Shown here: piece after piece, positions 41,414 through 50,640 of the stretch
Position numbering within the stretch: position 1 is the stretch's first letter
Layout: each line of letters begins with the position of its first letter
Assembly: GCF_900605005.1 (NCBI RefSeq)
Contig: NZ_LR027558.1
Location: 1,075,408 to 1,139,407 of the forward strand
DNA from: Acidipropionibacterium timonense
GTDB taxonomy: Bacteria > Actinomycetota > Actinomycetes > Propionibacteriales > Propionibacteriaceae
Reading direction: 5' to 3'
Length of the DNA: 64,000 nt
The notes under the pieces: generated by a model
The model's input: the letters and a program-made list of their open reading frames with translations, nothing else
Database searches by the model: none
Told to the model about the DNA's origin: nothing
Translations under genes and position numbers: made by a program

Positions 41414-42573
41414 AGACGGTGCCAGCACGCTATCGCATGTCAAACATCGTTGAACCCGCACACGAGGCCGCCCCGACAGTGCAACTAGACAATATTGCCT
41501 CTGGAGATGCGAGGTTGACGAGTGAGCTGACTTGTGCACCGCCACGCGGTCAAAATCTCTTCGCGCGAGGAGATGTTCTCTTTTCGAAACTCCGCCCATA
41601 TCTGTCAAAGAGCCTGCTTGTCGACCGCCCAATGAATGGAAGTGGCGAATTTCTGTGCCTTCGCCCACATGGAACTCTGGAGGCTCGATTCCTACTCTAT
41701 CTCACATTGAGTCATGCATGGCTGGAGCACGCTAATCAGTCGTCCTACGGATCAAAAATGCCTCGGACATCTTGGGAAGCGATGTCTGAATTTCGGCTGC
41801 CCAACCTGAATATGGAGACTCAGCGGCGGATCGTGGATTTCCTCGACGACCGCGTCGCCCGGATCGACCAGATCATCGCCGCCCGCGAGAACCAGCAACG
41901 GCTTGCCGATGATGCCTTTCGTAGTGGTCTTGAATCACAATTTGAAGCGTCGTCCCACCGTCCACTCAAGACGCTACTTACATCCGTGACAAGCGGACCT
42001 CGGGGCTGGGGTGACCTCGTCGCTGATGTTGGGACACCATTCGTCCGGATCGCCAATCTTTCCCCCCTGGGTATTGAGCTCACTGAGTCCGATTGGGCCA
42101 AGGTCGTGATGCCGTCTGACGCCGAAGCCAAGCGCGCAAGTCTTTCATCCGGAGACGTCCTGCTGAGCATCACCGCGGTGTTTGGGGAAGTGGGCGTGTG
42201 GCGTCATGGCGAAGGAACATTCTCACAGCACGTCTCTCGACTGCGACCCGTGGATCCAGACGATGCTGACTGGATCGCCTGGTTCCTACAGAGTCCCATG
42301 GCTCACGACCAGTACGACCAACTTGCCTATGGCGGGACGAAGGCGAGCATGGGTCTGGAACAGGTTCGTAACTTGTCCGTACCAGACGTACCCCGACTCA
42401 AGAGGCGTGAGACGCGATGCAGGCTGGCCAGCATGTGGACTGCGCATCAGCACGGCGTGGTTGCTCTTCAACGGCAAGTGTCATCACTACGCGAGTACAA
42501 GCAATCCCTTATAACCGCGGCCGTCACCGGCGAGTTCGATGTCACCACCGCTTCCACGAGAATCCCGGAGTGA
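41410..42573 (+). CDS. hsdS: Type I restriction-modification system, specificity subunit
   Basis: 387 residues with two target-recognition halves, each followed by a conserved helix region: METQRRIVDFLDDRVARIDQIIAAREN after the first, and ALQRQVSSLREYKQSLITAAVTGEFDV at the end. It sets the DNA sequence recognised by both methylation and cleavage. The first half (41410-41800) uses noticeably more A/T-ending codons than hsdM and hsdR, as expected when recognition domains are exchanged horizontally. ATGA overlap with hsdM; hsdR begins 3 bp after the stop. Confidence 0.93.
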   Translation: MKTVPARYRMSNIVEPAHEAAPTVQLDNIASGDARLTSELTCAPPRGQNLFARGDVLFSKLRPYLSKSLLVDRPMNGSGEFLCLRPHGTLEARFLLYLTLSHAWLEHANQSSYGSKMPRTSWEAMSEFRLPNLNMETQRRIVDFLDDRVARIDQIIAARENQQRLADDAFRSGLESQFEASSHRPLKTLLTSVTSGPRGWGDLVADVGTPFVRIANLSPLGIELTESDWAKVVMPSDAEAKRASLSSGDVLLSITAVFGEVGVWRHGEGTFSQHVSRLRPVDPDDADWIAWFLQSPMAHDQYDQLAYGGTKASMGLEQVRNLSVPDVPRLKRRETRCRLASMWTAHQHGVVALQRQVSSLREYKQSLITAAVTGEFDVTTASTRIPE

Positions 42574-42576
42574 GCC

Positions 42577-45500
42577 ATGTCGATCACCACTGAAGGAACC
42601 TTCGAGGGCAATATCGAGGCCCACCTCCTCACCCACGGCTGGTCGCGCGTCTCCCCTGACACCTACGACCGCAAACTCGGCCTCTTCCCCGACGAACTCC
42701 TCGCCTTCGTCCAGGCCACCCAGCCCAGGCAGTGGGCTCTGCTCGTTCGTCGTCACGGCGGTGAGGACGCCGCCCGCGCCAAGTTCCTCGCCCGGGTCGC
42801 CGCCGAGATCGACCATCGCGGCACCATCGCCGTCCTGCGCGGCACCGTCAAGGACACCGGTGTCGAGGTGCGACTGTGCTACTTCAAGCCGGCGTCACGC
42901 CTCAACGACGAGCAGCTCGCGCGCTACCGGGCGAACCGGCTGGCCGTCGTCCGCCAGCTTCACCACTCCGAGTCGCGCCCCCGCGACTCGCTCGACGTCA
43001 CCCTCGTCACCAACGGCATCCCCGTCGCCACCGCCGAACTCAAGAACACCCTCACCGGCCAGTCCGTCGCCGACGCCCAGACCCAGTACCGCACCGATCG
43101 CAACCCCGCCGACCTCATCTTCGCCCGTCGCACCCTCGTCCACTTCGCCGTCGACCCCCACCACGTCTCGATGACGACCCGTCTGCAGGGGCAGGCCACC
43201 CGCTTCCTGCCCTTCGACCAGGGCAGCGCCGGCGCAGGAAGCCCTGGCACCTCCGGCAACCCGCCTGCCCCCGACGGCCGCTACCAGACCTCCTACCTGT
43301 GGGAACAGGTGTGGCAGCGCGACGCCTGGCTCGACATCCTCGGCAACTTCGTCCACTCCAGCGGCAAGACCATCCTCTTCCCGCGCTTCCACCAGTGGCA
43401 CGCCGTCCGCTCCATCCTCGACGCCACGAGGCGCGATGGCGCCGGCGTCGACCGCCTCATCCAGCACTCGGCCGGTTCCGGCAAGTCGAACACCATCGCC
43501 TGGTCGGCGCACCAGCTCTCACGCCTCCACGACGACGATGACCAGCCGATCTTCGACAAGGTCGTCGTCATCACCGACCGCAAGGTACTTGACAAGCAAC
43601 TTCAGGACACGGTCGCCGGATTCGACCACACCCCCGGCACCATCGTCCGCGTCGACAAGAACTCCGTCCAACTCAAAGAAGCCCTCGAGGGCAACGCCGC
43701 CCGCATCATCATCACCACCCTGCAGAAATTCCCGGTCGTCGTCGCGAAAGCCGCTGAGGACGCCGCCAAGGGCGAGAGCAAGGAGATCGCCGGGCGGCAC
43801 TTCGCCATCGTCGTCGACGAGGCCCACTCCTCGACCAGCGGCGAGAGTGTCAAGGAACTCAAGAAGGTCCTCGGCGCACCCGAGGAATCCCTCGCCGCTG
43901 CCGAGGAGATCGAGAACGCCGCCGAGGATGCCGCCGACGCGAACGATCCCGTCCTCGCCTCGGCCGCCCATCGTGGAAAGCAGAAGAACCTCTCCTTCTT
44001 CGCCTTCACCGCCACCCCGAAGGAGCGGACCCTCGACCTCTTCGGCGAGCTCGGTGACGATGGCCTCAAGCATCCCTTCCACACCTATTCCATGCGTCAG
44101 GCCATCGCCGAAGGATTCATCCTCGATGTCCTGCGCAACTACACCACCTATGCCGTGTACTACCGACTCGCCAATGCCGAAGGGGGCTTCGACCCCACCG
44201 TTGACGAGCACAAGGGCAAGGTGGCCCTGGCCCGATTCGCGTCGTTGCATCCCTACGAAATGGATCAGAAGGCCGAGATCATCGTCGAGCATTTCCGGCA
44301 GAAGACGTCGCGCAAGATCAAGGGCCACGCCAAGGCCATGGTCGTCACCCGCAGCCGACTCCACGCGGTGAAGACCAAGGAGGCCATCGACCGCTACATC
44401 GCACGCAAGGGCTACGACAAGGGACCCCGCCCCGTCCGCGCCCTCGTCGCCTTCAGCGGTGCCGTCACCGACCCCGACCTGCCCGAGAAGCAGTGGACCG
44501 AACCGGAACTCAACGGCTTCGCCGAGTCCGAGCTGCCCGAGAAATTCCACGGCGACGACTATCAGGTGCTCGTCGTCGCCGAGAAATACCAGACCGGATT
44601 CGACGAACCGCTCCTCCACACGATGTACGTCGACAAGAAACTTGCCGGCGTCAAGGCCGTCCAGACGCTGTCGCGCCTCAACCGAACAGCCCCCGGAAAG
44701 GACGACACCTTCGTCCTAGATTTCGCCAACACCGCCGAGGAGATCCAGCAGGCGTTCCAGGGTTTCTACGAGGAGACCCTCACGACGCCCACCGACCCGA
44801 ACGCCCTGTACAACCTCAGCACCGACCTGTGGTCGGCCCGGGTGCTCTCCGAACCCGAGGTCGACGCCGCCGTCGCCGCCCTGCTCAGCGGCGACCCGGC
44901 ACGGCAGGCGCAGATCTACGACAACCTCGGGCCCGCCGTCGGGCGCTGGATCGCTCTGGAGGACGATGAGGCCGAGGCCTTCCGCGGCACTCTCGACCAG
45001 TTCTGCCGGGCCTACGGCTTCCTCGCCCAGGTCATGCCGTTCATCGACCCGTCACTGGAGAAGCTCTACCTCTACGGCAAGGTCCTGCTCACCCAGCTGC
45101 CCGCCGGGGAGGACGAGCCGATGCCCCAGATCAGCAATCAACTCCAGCTCACCCATCTGCGGCTGTCCATCACCTCGCAGGACGACATCTCCCTGGAACC
45201 CGGGCAGTCCGAGCCAGGAACCGCTCTGCCCGGAAGCGGCCTGGGACCTCAGAACGAGCCGGTCATGGACAAGCTCTCGGCCCTCATCAAGGTCATGAAC
45301 GACAAGTTCGGCGCCGACCTCAATGACGCCGACAAACTCACCTTCGAACAGACCCGCATGGACCTCATGCGACGCGATGACATGCGGGTCATCGCCGAGA
45401 ACAACGACCGGGCCCAGTACCGACTCGTCCTCGAGGACCGCGCCGACGACATCATCGTCGACCGCGGAAGCCGCAACGGCCAGCTCTTCGACTACTACTT

Positions 45501-45585
45501 CTCCCGTCCCGAGGTGCGTACCGCGTTCATCGACTACCTCATGAGCACCTACGACGAGTTCCGCGCCGGGGCCACAGGAGCCTGA
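42577..45585 (+). CDS. hsdR: Type I restriction-modification system, restriction subunit
   Basis: 1002 residues. The N-terminal nuclease domain has the PD-(D/E)xK-type residues D140, E154 and K156 in DVTLVTNGIPVATAELKN. The SF2 translocase follows with Walker A HSAGSGKSN near 295, DEAH in VVDEAHSSTSGE near 413, FFAFTATPKER (motif III) and TLSRLNRTAPGKD (motif VI). It cleaves unmethylated foreign DNA after ATP-driven translocation. All key residues are present, so the system looks functional. Confidence 0.95.
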   Translation: MSITTEGTFEGNIEAHLLTHGWSRVSPDTYDRKLGLFPDELLAFVQATQPRQWALLVRRHGGEDAARAKFLARVAAEIDHRGTIAVLRGTVKDTGVEVRLCYFKPASRLNDEQLARYRANRLAVVRQLHHSESRPRDSLDVTLVTNGIPVATAELKNTLTGQSVADAQTQYRTDRNPADLIFARRTLVHFAVDPHHVSMTTRLQGQATRFLPFDQGSAGAGSPGTSGNPPAPDGRYQTSYLWEQVWQRDAWLDILGNFVHSSGKTILFPRFHQWHAVRSILDATRRDGAGVDRLIQHSAGSGKSNTIAWSAHQLSRLHDDDDQPIFDKVVVITDRKVLDKQLQDTVAGFDHTPGTIVRVDKNSVQLKEALEGNAARIIITTLQKFPVVVAKAAEDAAKGESKEIAGRHFAIVVDEAHSSTSGESVKELKKVLGAPEESLAAAEEIENAAEDAADANDPVLASAAHRGKQKNLSFFAFTATPKERTLDLFGELGDDGLKHPFHTYSMRQAIAEGFILDVLRNYTTYAVYYRLANAEGGFDPTVDEHKGKVALARFASLHPYEMDQKAEIIVEHFRQKTSRKIKGHAKAMVVTRSRLHAVKTKEAIDRYIARKGYDKGPRPVRALVAFSGAVTDPDLPEKQWTEPELNGFAESELPEKFHGDDYQVLVVAEKYQTGFDEPLLHTMYVDKKLAGVKAVQTLSRLNRTAPGKDDTFVLDFANTAEEIQQAFQGFYEETLTTPTDPNALYNLSTDLWSARVLSEPEVDAAVAALLSGDPARQAQIYDNLGPAVGRWIALEDDEAEAFRGTLDQFCRAYGFLAQVMPFIDPSLEKLYLYGKVLLTQLPAGEDEPMPQISNQLQLTHLRLSITSQDDISLEPGQSEPGTALPGSGLGPQNEPVMDKLSALIKVMNDKFGADLNDADKLTFEQTRMDLMRRDDMRVIAENNDRAQYRLVLEDRADDIIVDRGSRNGQLFDYYFSRPEVRTAFIDYLMSTYDEFRAGATGA

Positions 45586-45601
45586 TCGAGAGGGCGACGC
45601 A

Positions 45602-46177
45602 ATGATCCACGACATCCACCTGAGGCGCGGGCTGGTGACCCTGCGACCCCTCACCCTCGACGACGCGCCGCGACTGCGCGCGGTCGTCGACGAGACGACC
45701 TGGGCCGGCAACTCGTGCCCCCTTCCGGCGTCCGACGAGGCCATGGCCGCGCACCTGGGCTCACTCATCGACTCGGCCACCGTGCTGGCCTTCGCGGTCG
45801 ACCTCGACGGGCGCTTCGTGGGAAGGACGACGCTCTACGACATCGTCGACGGGCTGCGGTGCGAGATCGGCAGCACCATCTACGACCGGCGGGTGTGGGG
45901 TGGCGTCGTCAATCCGTCGGCGAAGCTGCTCCTGTTCACCCTCGCCTTCGACGAGCTCGGGATGAACCGCGTGGCCCTGCGCTGCGACCGGCGCAACACG
46001 AGGTCGCACGCCGCCATCGCGCGCCTCGGCGCCACCTACGAGGGCACCCTGCGCCAGTTCCGCCCGGCCGCCGACGGAACCCTGGCCGACGTCGACTACT
46101 TCTCGGTCCTGCGTGCCGAATGGCCCCGGGTGCGACGGGGCCTGGAAGCACGGCTCGAGGGGTTCCAGAGCGCCTGA
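45602..46177 (+). CDS. GNAT acetyltransferase, RimJ/RimL type
   Basis: 191 residues. LVTLRPLTLDDAPRLRAVV opens the fold, and the acetyl-CoA part reads VNPSAKLLLFTLAFDELGMNRVALRCDRRNTRSHAAIARLGATYEG, characteristic of the RimJ/RimL-like branch that acetylates protein N-termini or small molecules. The substrate is unknown. It follows hsdR by 16 bp with a GAGAGGG site, so it may be co-transcribed with the restriction system although it is functionally unrelated. Confidence 0.88.
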   Translation: MIHDIHLRRGLVTLRPLTLDDAPRLRAVVDETTWAGNSCPLPASDEAMAAHLGSLIDSATVLAFAVDLDGRFVGRTTLYDIVDGLRCEIGSTIYDRRVWGGVVNPSAKLLLFTLAFDELGMNRVALRCDRRNTRSHAAIARLGATYEGTLRQFRPAADGTLADVDYFSVLRAEWPRVRRGLEARLEGFQSA

Positions 46178-46297
46178 GACGCCGGCCTGGCGGGGCCCTT
46201 CGGGAGCGGGCCACCGGAATGCCCCCGCCCAGACCCGGTTCCCCGGCGGCGGACGTCCGCCACCGGTCGGCTCCCTGACCCCGGAAGCCGACGGTAC

Positions 46298-46303
46298 TAG
46301 CGT
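46298..46303 (+). promoter_or_regulatory. -10 box TAGCGT for leaderless MFS transcript
   Basis: TAGCGT ends 8 bases before the ATG at 46312, consistent with transcription beginning at or beside the start codon. Confidence 0.35.
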
Positions 46304-46311
46304 GAACGCCG

Positions 46312-47535
46312 ATGAGCAGTGACGAACGATTCCAGCCGGGCACTCGCGGATACTCCCGTGTGACGCGGGCCCTCTTCGCGGCCGGGCTGGCGACCTTCGC
46401 CGAGCTGTACACGACGCAGCCGTTGCTCCCCCTGCTCAGCGCACACTTCGGTCTGACGGCGGGGTCGGCAGCGTTGTCGGTGAGTGTGACGACCTTCGCC
46501 CTGGGCATCGCCCTGCTCGTCGTCGGGCCGACGAGTGAGGTCATCGGGCGCACGAGGGTCATGATGATCTCGCTCTTCGGGGCCTCCGTGGTCGCCATCG
46601 CGTGCGCGGCGGCGCCGAGCTGGACGTCGCTGCTCGTCCTGCGCGGCCTGCTCGGGTTGGCCGCCGCCGGTCTGCCCGCGGTCGCCGTGGCCTACCTGCG
46701 CGAGGAGGTGGCGCCGACCGCGATGGCCCGGGCGACTGGACAGTACATCGGCGGGACAGCCCTGGGCGGAATGAGTGGCCGGCTCGTCGCCGGGGTGCTG
46801 GCTGACCTCGGCGGGTGGCGTCTCGCGGTGGCCGGGATCGGGGTGCTCGGCCTCGTCTGCGCGATCTTCGTGCGGGCCACCCTGCCGGCCTCGCGTCACT
46901 TCGTGGCGGTTCCCCTGGACCATCGGGTGCTGTGGGCGATGACCCGACGGGTGCTCGTCGATCGGGTGCTGTTGGCGTTGTACGTTCTGCCGTTCCTGTC
47001 GATGGGGGCGTTCGTCGCGGTGTACAACGCCATGGGATTCCGTCTCGCCGCGGCTCCCTACCGTCTGTCGGTAGGGGTGGCGGGGCTGGTGTTCCTCACC
47101 TACGCGCTGGGGTCGGCGTCCTCCTCGCGGGCCGGCAGGCTCGCCGACAGGTACGGCCACCGAGCCGTGGTGCCGATCACCTTGGCCATCATGCTCGTCG
47201 GGTTGGTCGTCACCTTGACCCGACCCTTGGCGCTGGTCATCGTGGGGCTGGCGTTGTTCACCATGGGGTTCTTCGGATGCCACGGGGTCGCCAGCGGGTG
47301 GGTGGTGTCGCGTGCCGCCGCCGGAGGGCCCGGGGCGGGGCAGGCATCGGCGCTGTACACCTTCATGTACTACCTGGGGTCGTCGGTGGCCGGGGCCATC
47401 GCCGGGGTGGCGTGGTCGGCCGGCGGGTGGGTCCGGGTCGTCGAGTTCACCGGGGCACTCGTCCTCGCGGGGCTGGTGATCACGCTGTGGCTACGGCGAA
47501 CGCCCGCCGTGAAGGTTGCTGGTCCGCGGTCATGA
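46312..47535 (+). CDS. MFS transporter (YnfM-like)
   Basis: 407 residues with 12 hydrophobic helices. The first helix region LFAAGLATFAELYTTQPLLPLLSAHFGLT is typical of the YnfM/arabinose-polymer-type subfamily of the MFS, and GRLADRYGHRAVVP is the loop between helices 8 and 9. The substrate is unknown; efflux is the usual guess for the group. Monocistronic; a strong hairpin follows 170 bp downstream of its stop. Confidence 0.88.
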   Translation: MSSDERFQPGTRGYSRVTRALFAAGLATFAELYTTQPLLPLLSAHFGLTAGSAALSVSVTTFALGIALLVVGPTSEVIGRTRVMMISLFGASVVAIACAAAPSWTSLLVLRGLLGLAAAGLPAVAVAYLREEVAPTAMARATGQYIGGTALGGMSGRLVAGVLADLGGWRLAVAGIGVLGLVCAIFVRATLPASRHFVAVPLDHRVLWAMTRRVLVDRVLLALYVLPFLSMGAFVAVYNAMGFRLAAAPYRLSVGVAGLVFLTYALGSASSSRAGRLADRYGHRAVVPITLAIMLVGLVVTLTRPLALVIVGLALFTMGFFGCHGVASGWVVSRAAAGGPGAGQASALYTFMYYLGSSVAGAIAGVAWSAGGWVRVVEFTGALVLAGLVITLWLRRTPAVKVAGPRS

Positions 47536-47591
47536 GGTGCTCGCCGGGGCACCCTCGTGGCCTCGGGGTCGATGGGTGCCCGGGTCCCCAT

Positions 47592-47665
47592 GTCAGGAAA
47601 TCCCCGTGAGGGGAGAAATGTTCCCCTCCAGGGGAACGATGGCGATCTCAGGGGGATTTCCAGAC
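47592..47665. repeat. 74-bp nested inverted-repeat element
   Basis: Outer arms 47592-47611 and 47646-47665 match at 18 of 20 positions (TGTCAGGAAATCCCC... against ...GGGGGATTTCCAGACA). Inside, GTTCCCC-TCCA-GGGGAAC (47620-47637) is a perfect hairpin, and TCCCC-GTGA-GGGGA (47601-47614) can compete with the outer stem. It lies after the MFS gene. A small inverted-repeat transposable remnant or a structured RNA are both possible. Confidence 0.75.
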
Positions 47666-47702
47666 ACCGGTCCGCCAAGACCCACCACCGGCACATCACA
47701 AC

Positions 47703-47732
47703 AGCGCCGCGACCCCGGAGGGTCGCGGCGCT
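47703..47732. terminator. Terminator hairpin between the MFS and cupin genes
   Basis: AGCGCCGCGACCC pairs perfectly with GGGTCGCGGCGCT around CGGA (13 bp, loop of 4). It lies between convergent genes and can act on both strands. Confidence 0.75.
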
Positions 47733-47743
47733 GCCACCCGATG

Positions 47744-47769
47744 GCGCCTGATCGGCGCCGATCAGGCGC
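47744..47769. repeat. 26-bp perfect palindrome over the cupin stop codon
   Basis: GCGCCTGATCGGC followed directly by GCCGATCAGGCGC. The stop codon of the minus-strand cupin gene (47764-47762) lies in one arm. With no loop it may extrude as a cruciform or help termination. Confidence 0.8.
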
Positions 47770-48238
47770 TCTGGTCCGGCTTGCCGGTGCCGGGCTGGAC
47801 GGTCCACTCCGGCGGCACGTCCTTGCCGGAATCCTCGTCGCGCTCGGCATCCTCGAACGTCGCCTGGACGATGCCCTTGGCGTGATGGCTCGGCGCATAG
47901 ACGGCGTACACCTGCATCGGCTCATCGCCGGTGTTGATGATGTCGTGCCAGGTTCCGGCAGGAACCTGCACCGACCAACCATCGGTGACGTCCTGCTGGA
48001 AGGTGAGGTTGTCCTTCGACGGCCCCATGACGACATGTCCCTGGCCGGCGTCGAGGCGGAGGAACTGGTCGGTCTCGGGATGGGCCTCCAGGCCGATGGA
48101 CGACCCGACGGGGATCGACATGAGCGTCACCTGGAGGTACTTGCCCGTCCACGCGGTCGTCCGGTAGTTGCCGTTCTCCTTGGTCGCGGTCTCGATGTCG
48201 AAGGCGTTCGGTTCGGGCCCGTTGTCGGTGATGTCCAT
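47762..48238 (-). CDS. Cupin domain protein
   Basis: 158 residues with one cupin barrel: LMSIPVGSSIGLEAHPETDQFLRLDAGQGHVVMG holds motif 1 in the form H-x-E-x5-G, and VPAGTWHDIINTGDEPMQVYAVYAP holds motif 2 with its metal-binding His. The substrate or ligand is unknown. AAAGGA lies 8 bases before the ATG at 48238; the reading frame upstream of it has no family character. The acidic C-terminal tail (AERDEDSGKDVPPEW) is outside the fold. Confidence 0.87.
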   Translation of the reverse strand: MDITDNGPEPNAFDIETATKENGNYRTTAWTGKYLQVTLMSIPVGSSIGLEAHPETDQFLRLDAGQGHVVMGPSKDNLTFQQDVTDGWSVQVPAGTWHDIINTGDEPMQVYAVYAPSHHAKGIVQATFEDAERDEDSGKDVPPEWTVQPGTGKPDQSA

Positions 48239-48392
48239 CGCAGTTTCCTTTCTGTCGTGGATCAGCCGGTCCGACGTCGGATCCCTCCGGTGCACGAGAC
48301 ATGACGCGCGGTGCGGCGTCGGGACCGGCCACGTCGAACCCAGTCTACCGGCCCCGGCCCCTCGGGACCGGCCGCCCGACCCACAAGCCCCG

Positions 48393-48410
48393 TTCAGCGT
48401 CCTCTCAGCG
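48393..48410 (+). promoter_or_regulatory. Direct repeat TTCAGCG/CTCAGCG, candidate response-regulator site
   Basis: TTCAGCG (48393-48399) and CTCAGCG (48404-48410) are spaced exactly 11 bp apart, one helical turn, and lie just upstream of the dedA -10 box (TACCGT 48420-48425, 6 bases before the ATG). OmpR-type regulators bind such direct repeats; one is encoded 2 kb away. The link is inference. Confidence 0.4.
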
Positions 48411-48431
48411 ACCCGACCCTACCGTCGAGAC

Positions 48432-49148
48432 ATGACCTCCTTGGCGATCCTCCAGACCACCCTCGCCCCGATGCTCCTGCCGTCATGGCTCGACCCGGCG
48501 ACGCTCATCCACGGGCTGGGGTCCTGGGCGCTGGTGGGAGTGTGCGCCATCCTCTTCGTCGAGTGCGCGATCTTCCCGGTGCTGCCCGGCGACTCTCTCC
48601 TCTTCACCGTGGGTCTGCTCGTCGCCGCGACCCCGGCGGTCGTCACCTTCGGCAGTCTCGGCGCCCCCTGGGTGTACCTCATCGCCTGCCTCATCATGAC
48701 CGTCGCCGCGGTGCTGGGGAACCTCACCGGCTACTACGTCGGCCAGTTCATCGCGCCCTGGCTCTTCAAACCCCGTGCCGGCCTCATCGGGCGCGTCTTC
48801 TCGCAGGCCAACCTCGACAAGTCCCATGCCTTCTTCGAACGCTACGGGTCGAAGGCTCTCGTCCTGGGGCGATTCGTGCCCTTCGTCCGTACCTTCGTCA
48901 CCATGGTCGCCGGCGCCTCGCGGATGCCCATGCGACGCTTCCTCACGTGGACGGCGCTGGGCGGCGTCGCCTGGGTCTTCTCGGTCACCCTCATGGGCTA
49001 CCTGCTCGGCAACGTCCCCTTCATCGGCAGCAACGTCGACCTCATCCTCGTGCTCATCGTCGCCGTGACGACCCTGCCGATCGTCATCGAGTACCTGCGT
49101 CAACGTCGCCGGTCCCGCGCCGGCGTCCTCGTCGACGAGGCCGCCTGA
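48432..49148 (+). CDS. DedA family membrane protein
   Basis: 238 residues with about five hydrophobic segments. The DedA/SNARE-associated core reads ALVGVCAILFVECAIFPVLPGDSLLFTVG and later GSKALVLGRFVPFVRTFVTMVAGASRMP, which carries the conserved F-x-R-x(V)P-x-x-R region. DedA proteins are membrane transporters linked to lipid-carrier flipping and proton homeostasis; the specific role here is unknown. Leaderless-type promoter with a direct repeat upstream. It is followed 28 bp later by the histidine kinase gene. Confidence 0.9.
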   Translation: MTSLAILQTTLAPMLLPSWLDPATLIHGLGSWALVGVCAILFVECAIFPVLPGDSLLFTVGLLVAATPAVVTFGSLGAPWVYLIACLIMTVAAVLGNLTGYYVGQFIAPWLFKPRAGLIGRVFSQANLDKSHAFFERYGSKALVLGRFVPFVRTFVTMVAGASRMPMRRFLTWTALGGVAWVFSVTLMGYLLGNVPFIGSNVDLILVLIVAVTTLPIVIEYLRQRRRSRAGVLVDEAA

Positions 49149-49164
49149 ACCGTCGACGCACCCC

Positions 49165-49170
49165 TACCAT
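49165..49170 (+). promoter_or_regulatory. -10 box TACCAT for leaderless histidine kinase transcript
   Basis: TACCAT ends 6 bases before the GTG at 49177. Confidence 0.4.
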
Positions 49171-49176
49171 GACCCT

Positions 49177-50640
49177 GTGCGGACCGACCCCGGGAACAGC
49201 CCCATGACGCGAGCCGCGGTGGCGCTGCGCCACGGCGTCGAATCGGTCGTGGCCACGCGCGGCACAATCCGTACCCGCATCCTCGCCTTCACCGTCGTCG
49301 GGTCCCTCGCGGCCCTCGTCCTGGCCCTCGGCGCGTACGCCTTCACCCTCGACCGGATCCTCTACTCGGCGGCCATGTCGACCGCGCGCACCCAGGGCTC
49401 GCAGGTGGCGTCCTCCCTCGTCGCGCCGGGAGCGAACTCCGCGACGATCATCGCCCAGTCCCCCAGCCAGGGCGCCGTCCTCCAGCTCGTGACGTCGTCC
49501 GGCCAGGTCGTCGACGCCTCGACGACCCAGACCCGTTCCCGGGCCCTGAGCACCCTGCGGCCCGCGGCCGGCCAGACGCTCACCGAACAGGTGCCCCAGA
49601 TCGCCCACGACAAGCACGACCCGTACGCCATCGCCGCCGTCGGGCTGGCGCACCGGGTCGACGGCGCCGACATCGTCCTCGTCGCGGTCCCCCTCCAGCT
49701 CGAGACGGCCCTGGTGGAGGGAGCGACGATCGCGCTGGCCGTCCTGGCCCTCATCCTCCTGGCCCTGCTCATCTGGTTCATCACCCGGGTCATCAACAGT
49801 TCGCTGCGCCCGGTCGAGCAGATCCGCTCCTCGGTGGCGTCCATCCGCACCTCCGGGAGCGACGCCCGGGTGCCGGTGCCGGCCGGGGAGGACGAGATCA
49901 GCGCCTTGGCGCGCACCATGAACGACATGCTCGAACGCCTCGACCGGGCCGACGCCGCCCAACGGCGCTTCGTGAGCAACGCCTCCCACGAACTGCGCAG
50001 CCCCCTGACGACCCTGCGCGCCATTGCCGAGACCTCCCCCGATGGCCTCGACGCCGACCAGAACCGCGTCGTCCTGTCCGAGGTGGTGCGGATGCAGCAT
50101 CTCGTCGACGACCTGCTCACCCTGGCCAGGGCCGACGACCACGGCCTGCCTCTGACCCGGGCGGACGTCGACGTCGACGACCTCCTCGCCGCCCAGGTGC
50201 GCCGTCTGCGGTCCGCCACGACTCTCACGGTGACGAGCGACGTCGTCCCGGCCCGCGTCACCGGCGACGAGCTGCGGCTGGGACAGGTGCTCAACAACCT
50301 CACCGACAACGCGGCCCGGCACGCCCGCACGGCCATCCGGCTGGGGTGCCGGATCGAGGGCGGACAGGTCGTCGTCGACGTCGACAACGACGGCGATCCG
50401 GTGCCTCCGGCCGATCGTGAGCTCATCTTCGACCGCTTCGTACGGCTCCAGCCCTCGCGGGACCGCGACTCCGGCGGCAGCGGCCTGGGCCTGGCGATCG
50501 CCCGCGCCGTCGTCGCGGCCCACGGCGGCACGGTGGACGCCGGCGAGACCCCCGACGGCTGGTGCCGGTTCACCGTGCGCCTCCCGGCTCAGGACCTTCC
50601 CACGGAGGACGGGCCCGAGGACGAATCGGAGACGAGCTGA
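49177..50640 (+). CDS. Sensor histidine kinase (OmpR-partner type)
   Basis: 487 residues. First membrane helix about 34-60 (ILAFTVVGSLAALVLALGAYAF), an extracytoplasmic sensor of about 115 residues, a second helix (TIALAVLALILLALLIWFI), a HAMP domain (RVINSSLRPVEQIRSSV), DHp with the phospho-accepting His in RRFVSNASHELRSPLTTL, and a catalytic ATPase domain (NNLTDNAARHA, GGSGLGLAIARAVV). Its 3' end overlaps the convergent response regulator gene by 52 bp, an unusual arrangement for cognate partners. Confidence 0.92.
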   Translation: MRTDPGNSPMTRAAVALRHGVESVVATRGTIRTRILAFTVVGSLAALVLALGAYAFTLDRILYSAAMSTARTQGSQVASSLVAPGANSATIIAQSPSQGAVLQLVTSSGQVVDASTTQTRSRALSTLRPAAGQTLTEQVPQIAHDKHDPYAIAAVGLAHRVDGADIVLVAVPLQLETALVEGATIALAVLALILLALLIWFITRVINSSLRPVEQIRSSVASIRTSGSDARVPVPAGEDEISALARTMNDMLERLDRADAAQRRFVSNASHELRSPLTTLRAIAETSPDGLDADQNRVVLSEVVRMQHLVDDLLTLARADDHGLPLTRADVDVDDLLAAQVRRLRSATTLTVTSDVVPARVTGDELRLGQVLNNLTDNAARHARTAIRLGCRIEGGQVVVDVDNDGDPVPPADRELIFDRFVRLQPSRDRDSGGSGLGLAIARAVVAAHGGTVDAGETPDGWCRFTVRLPAQDLPTEDGPEDESETS

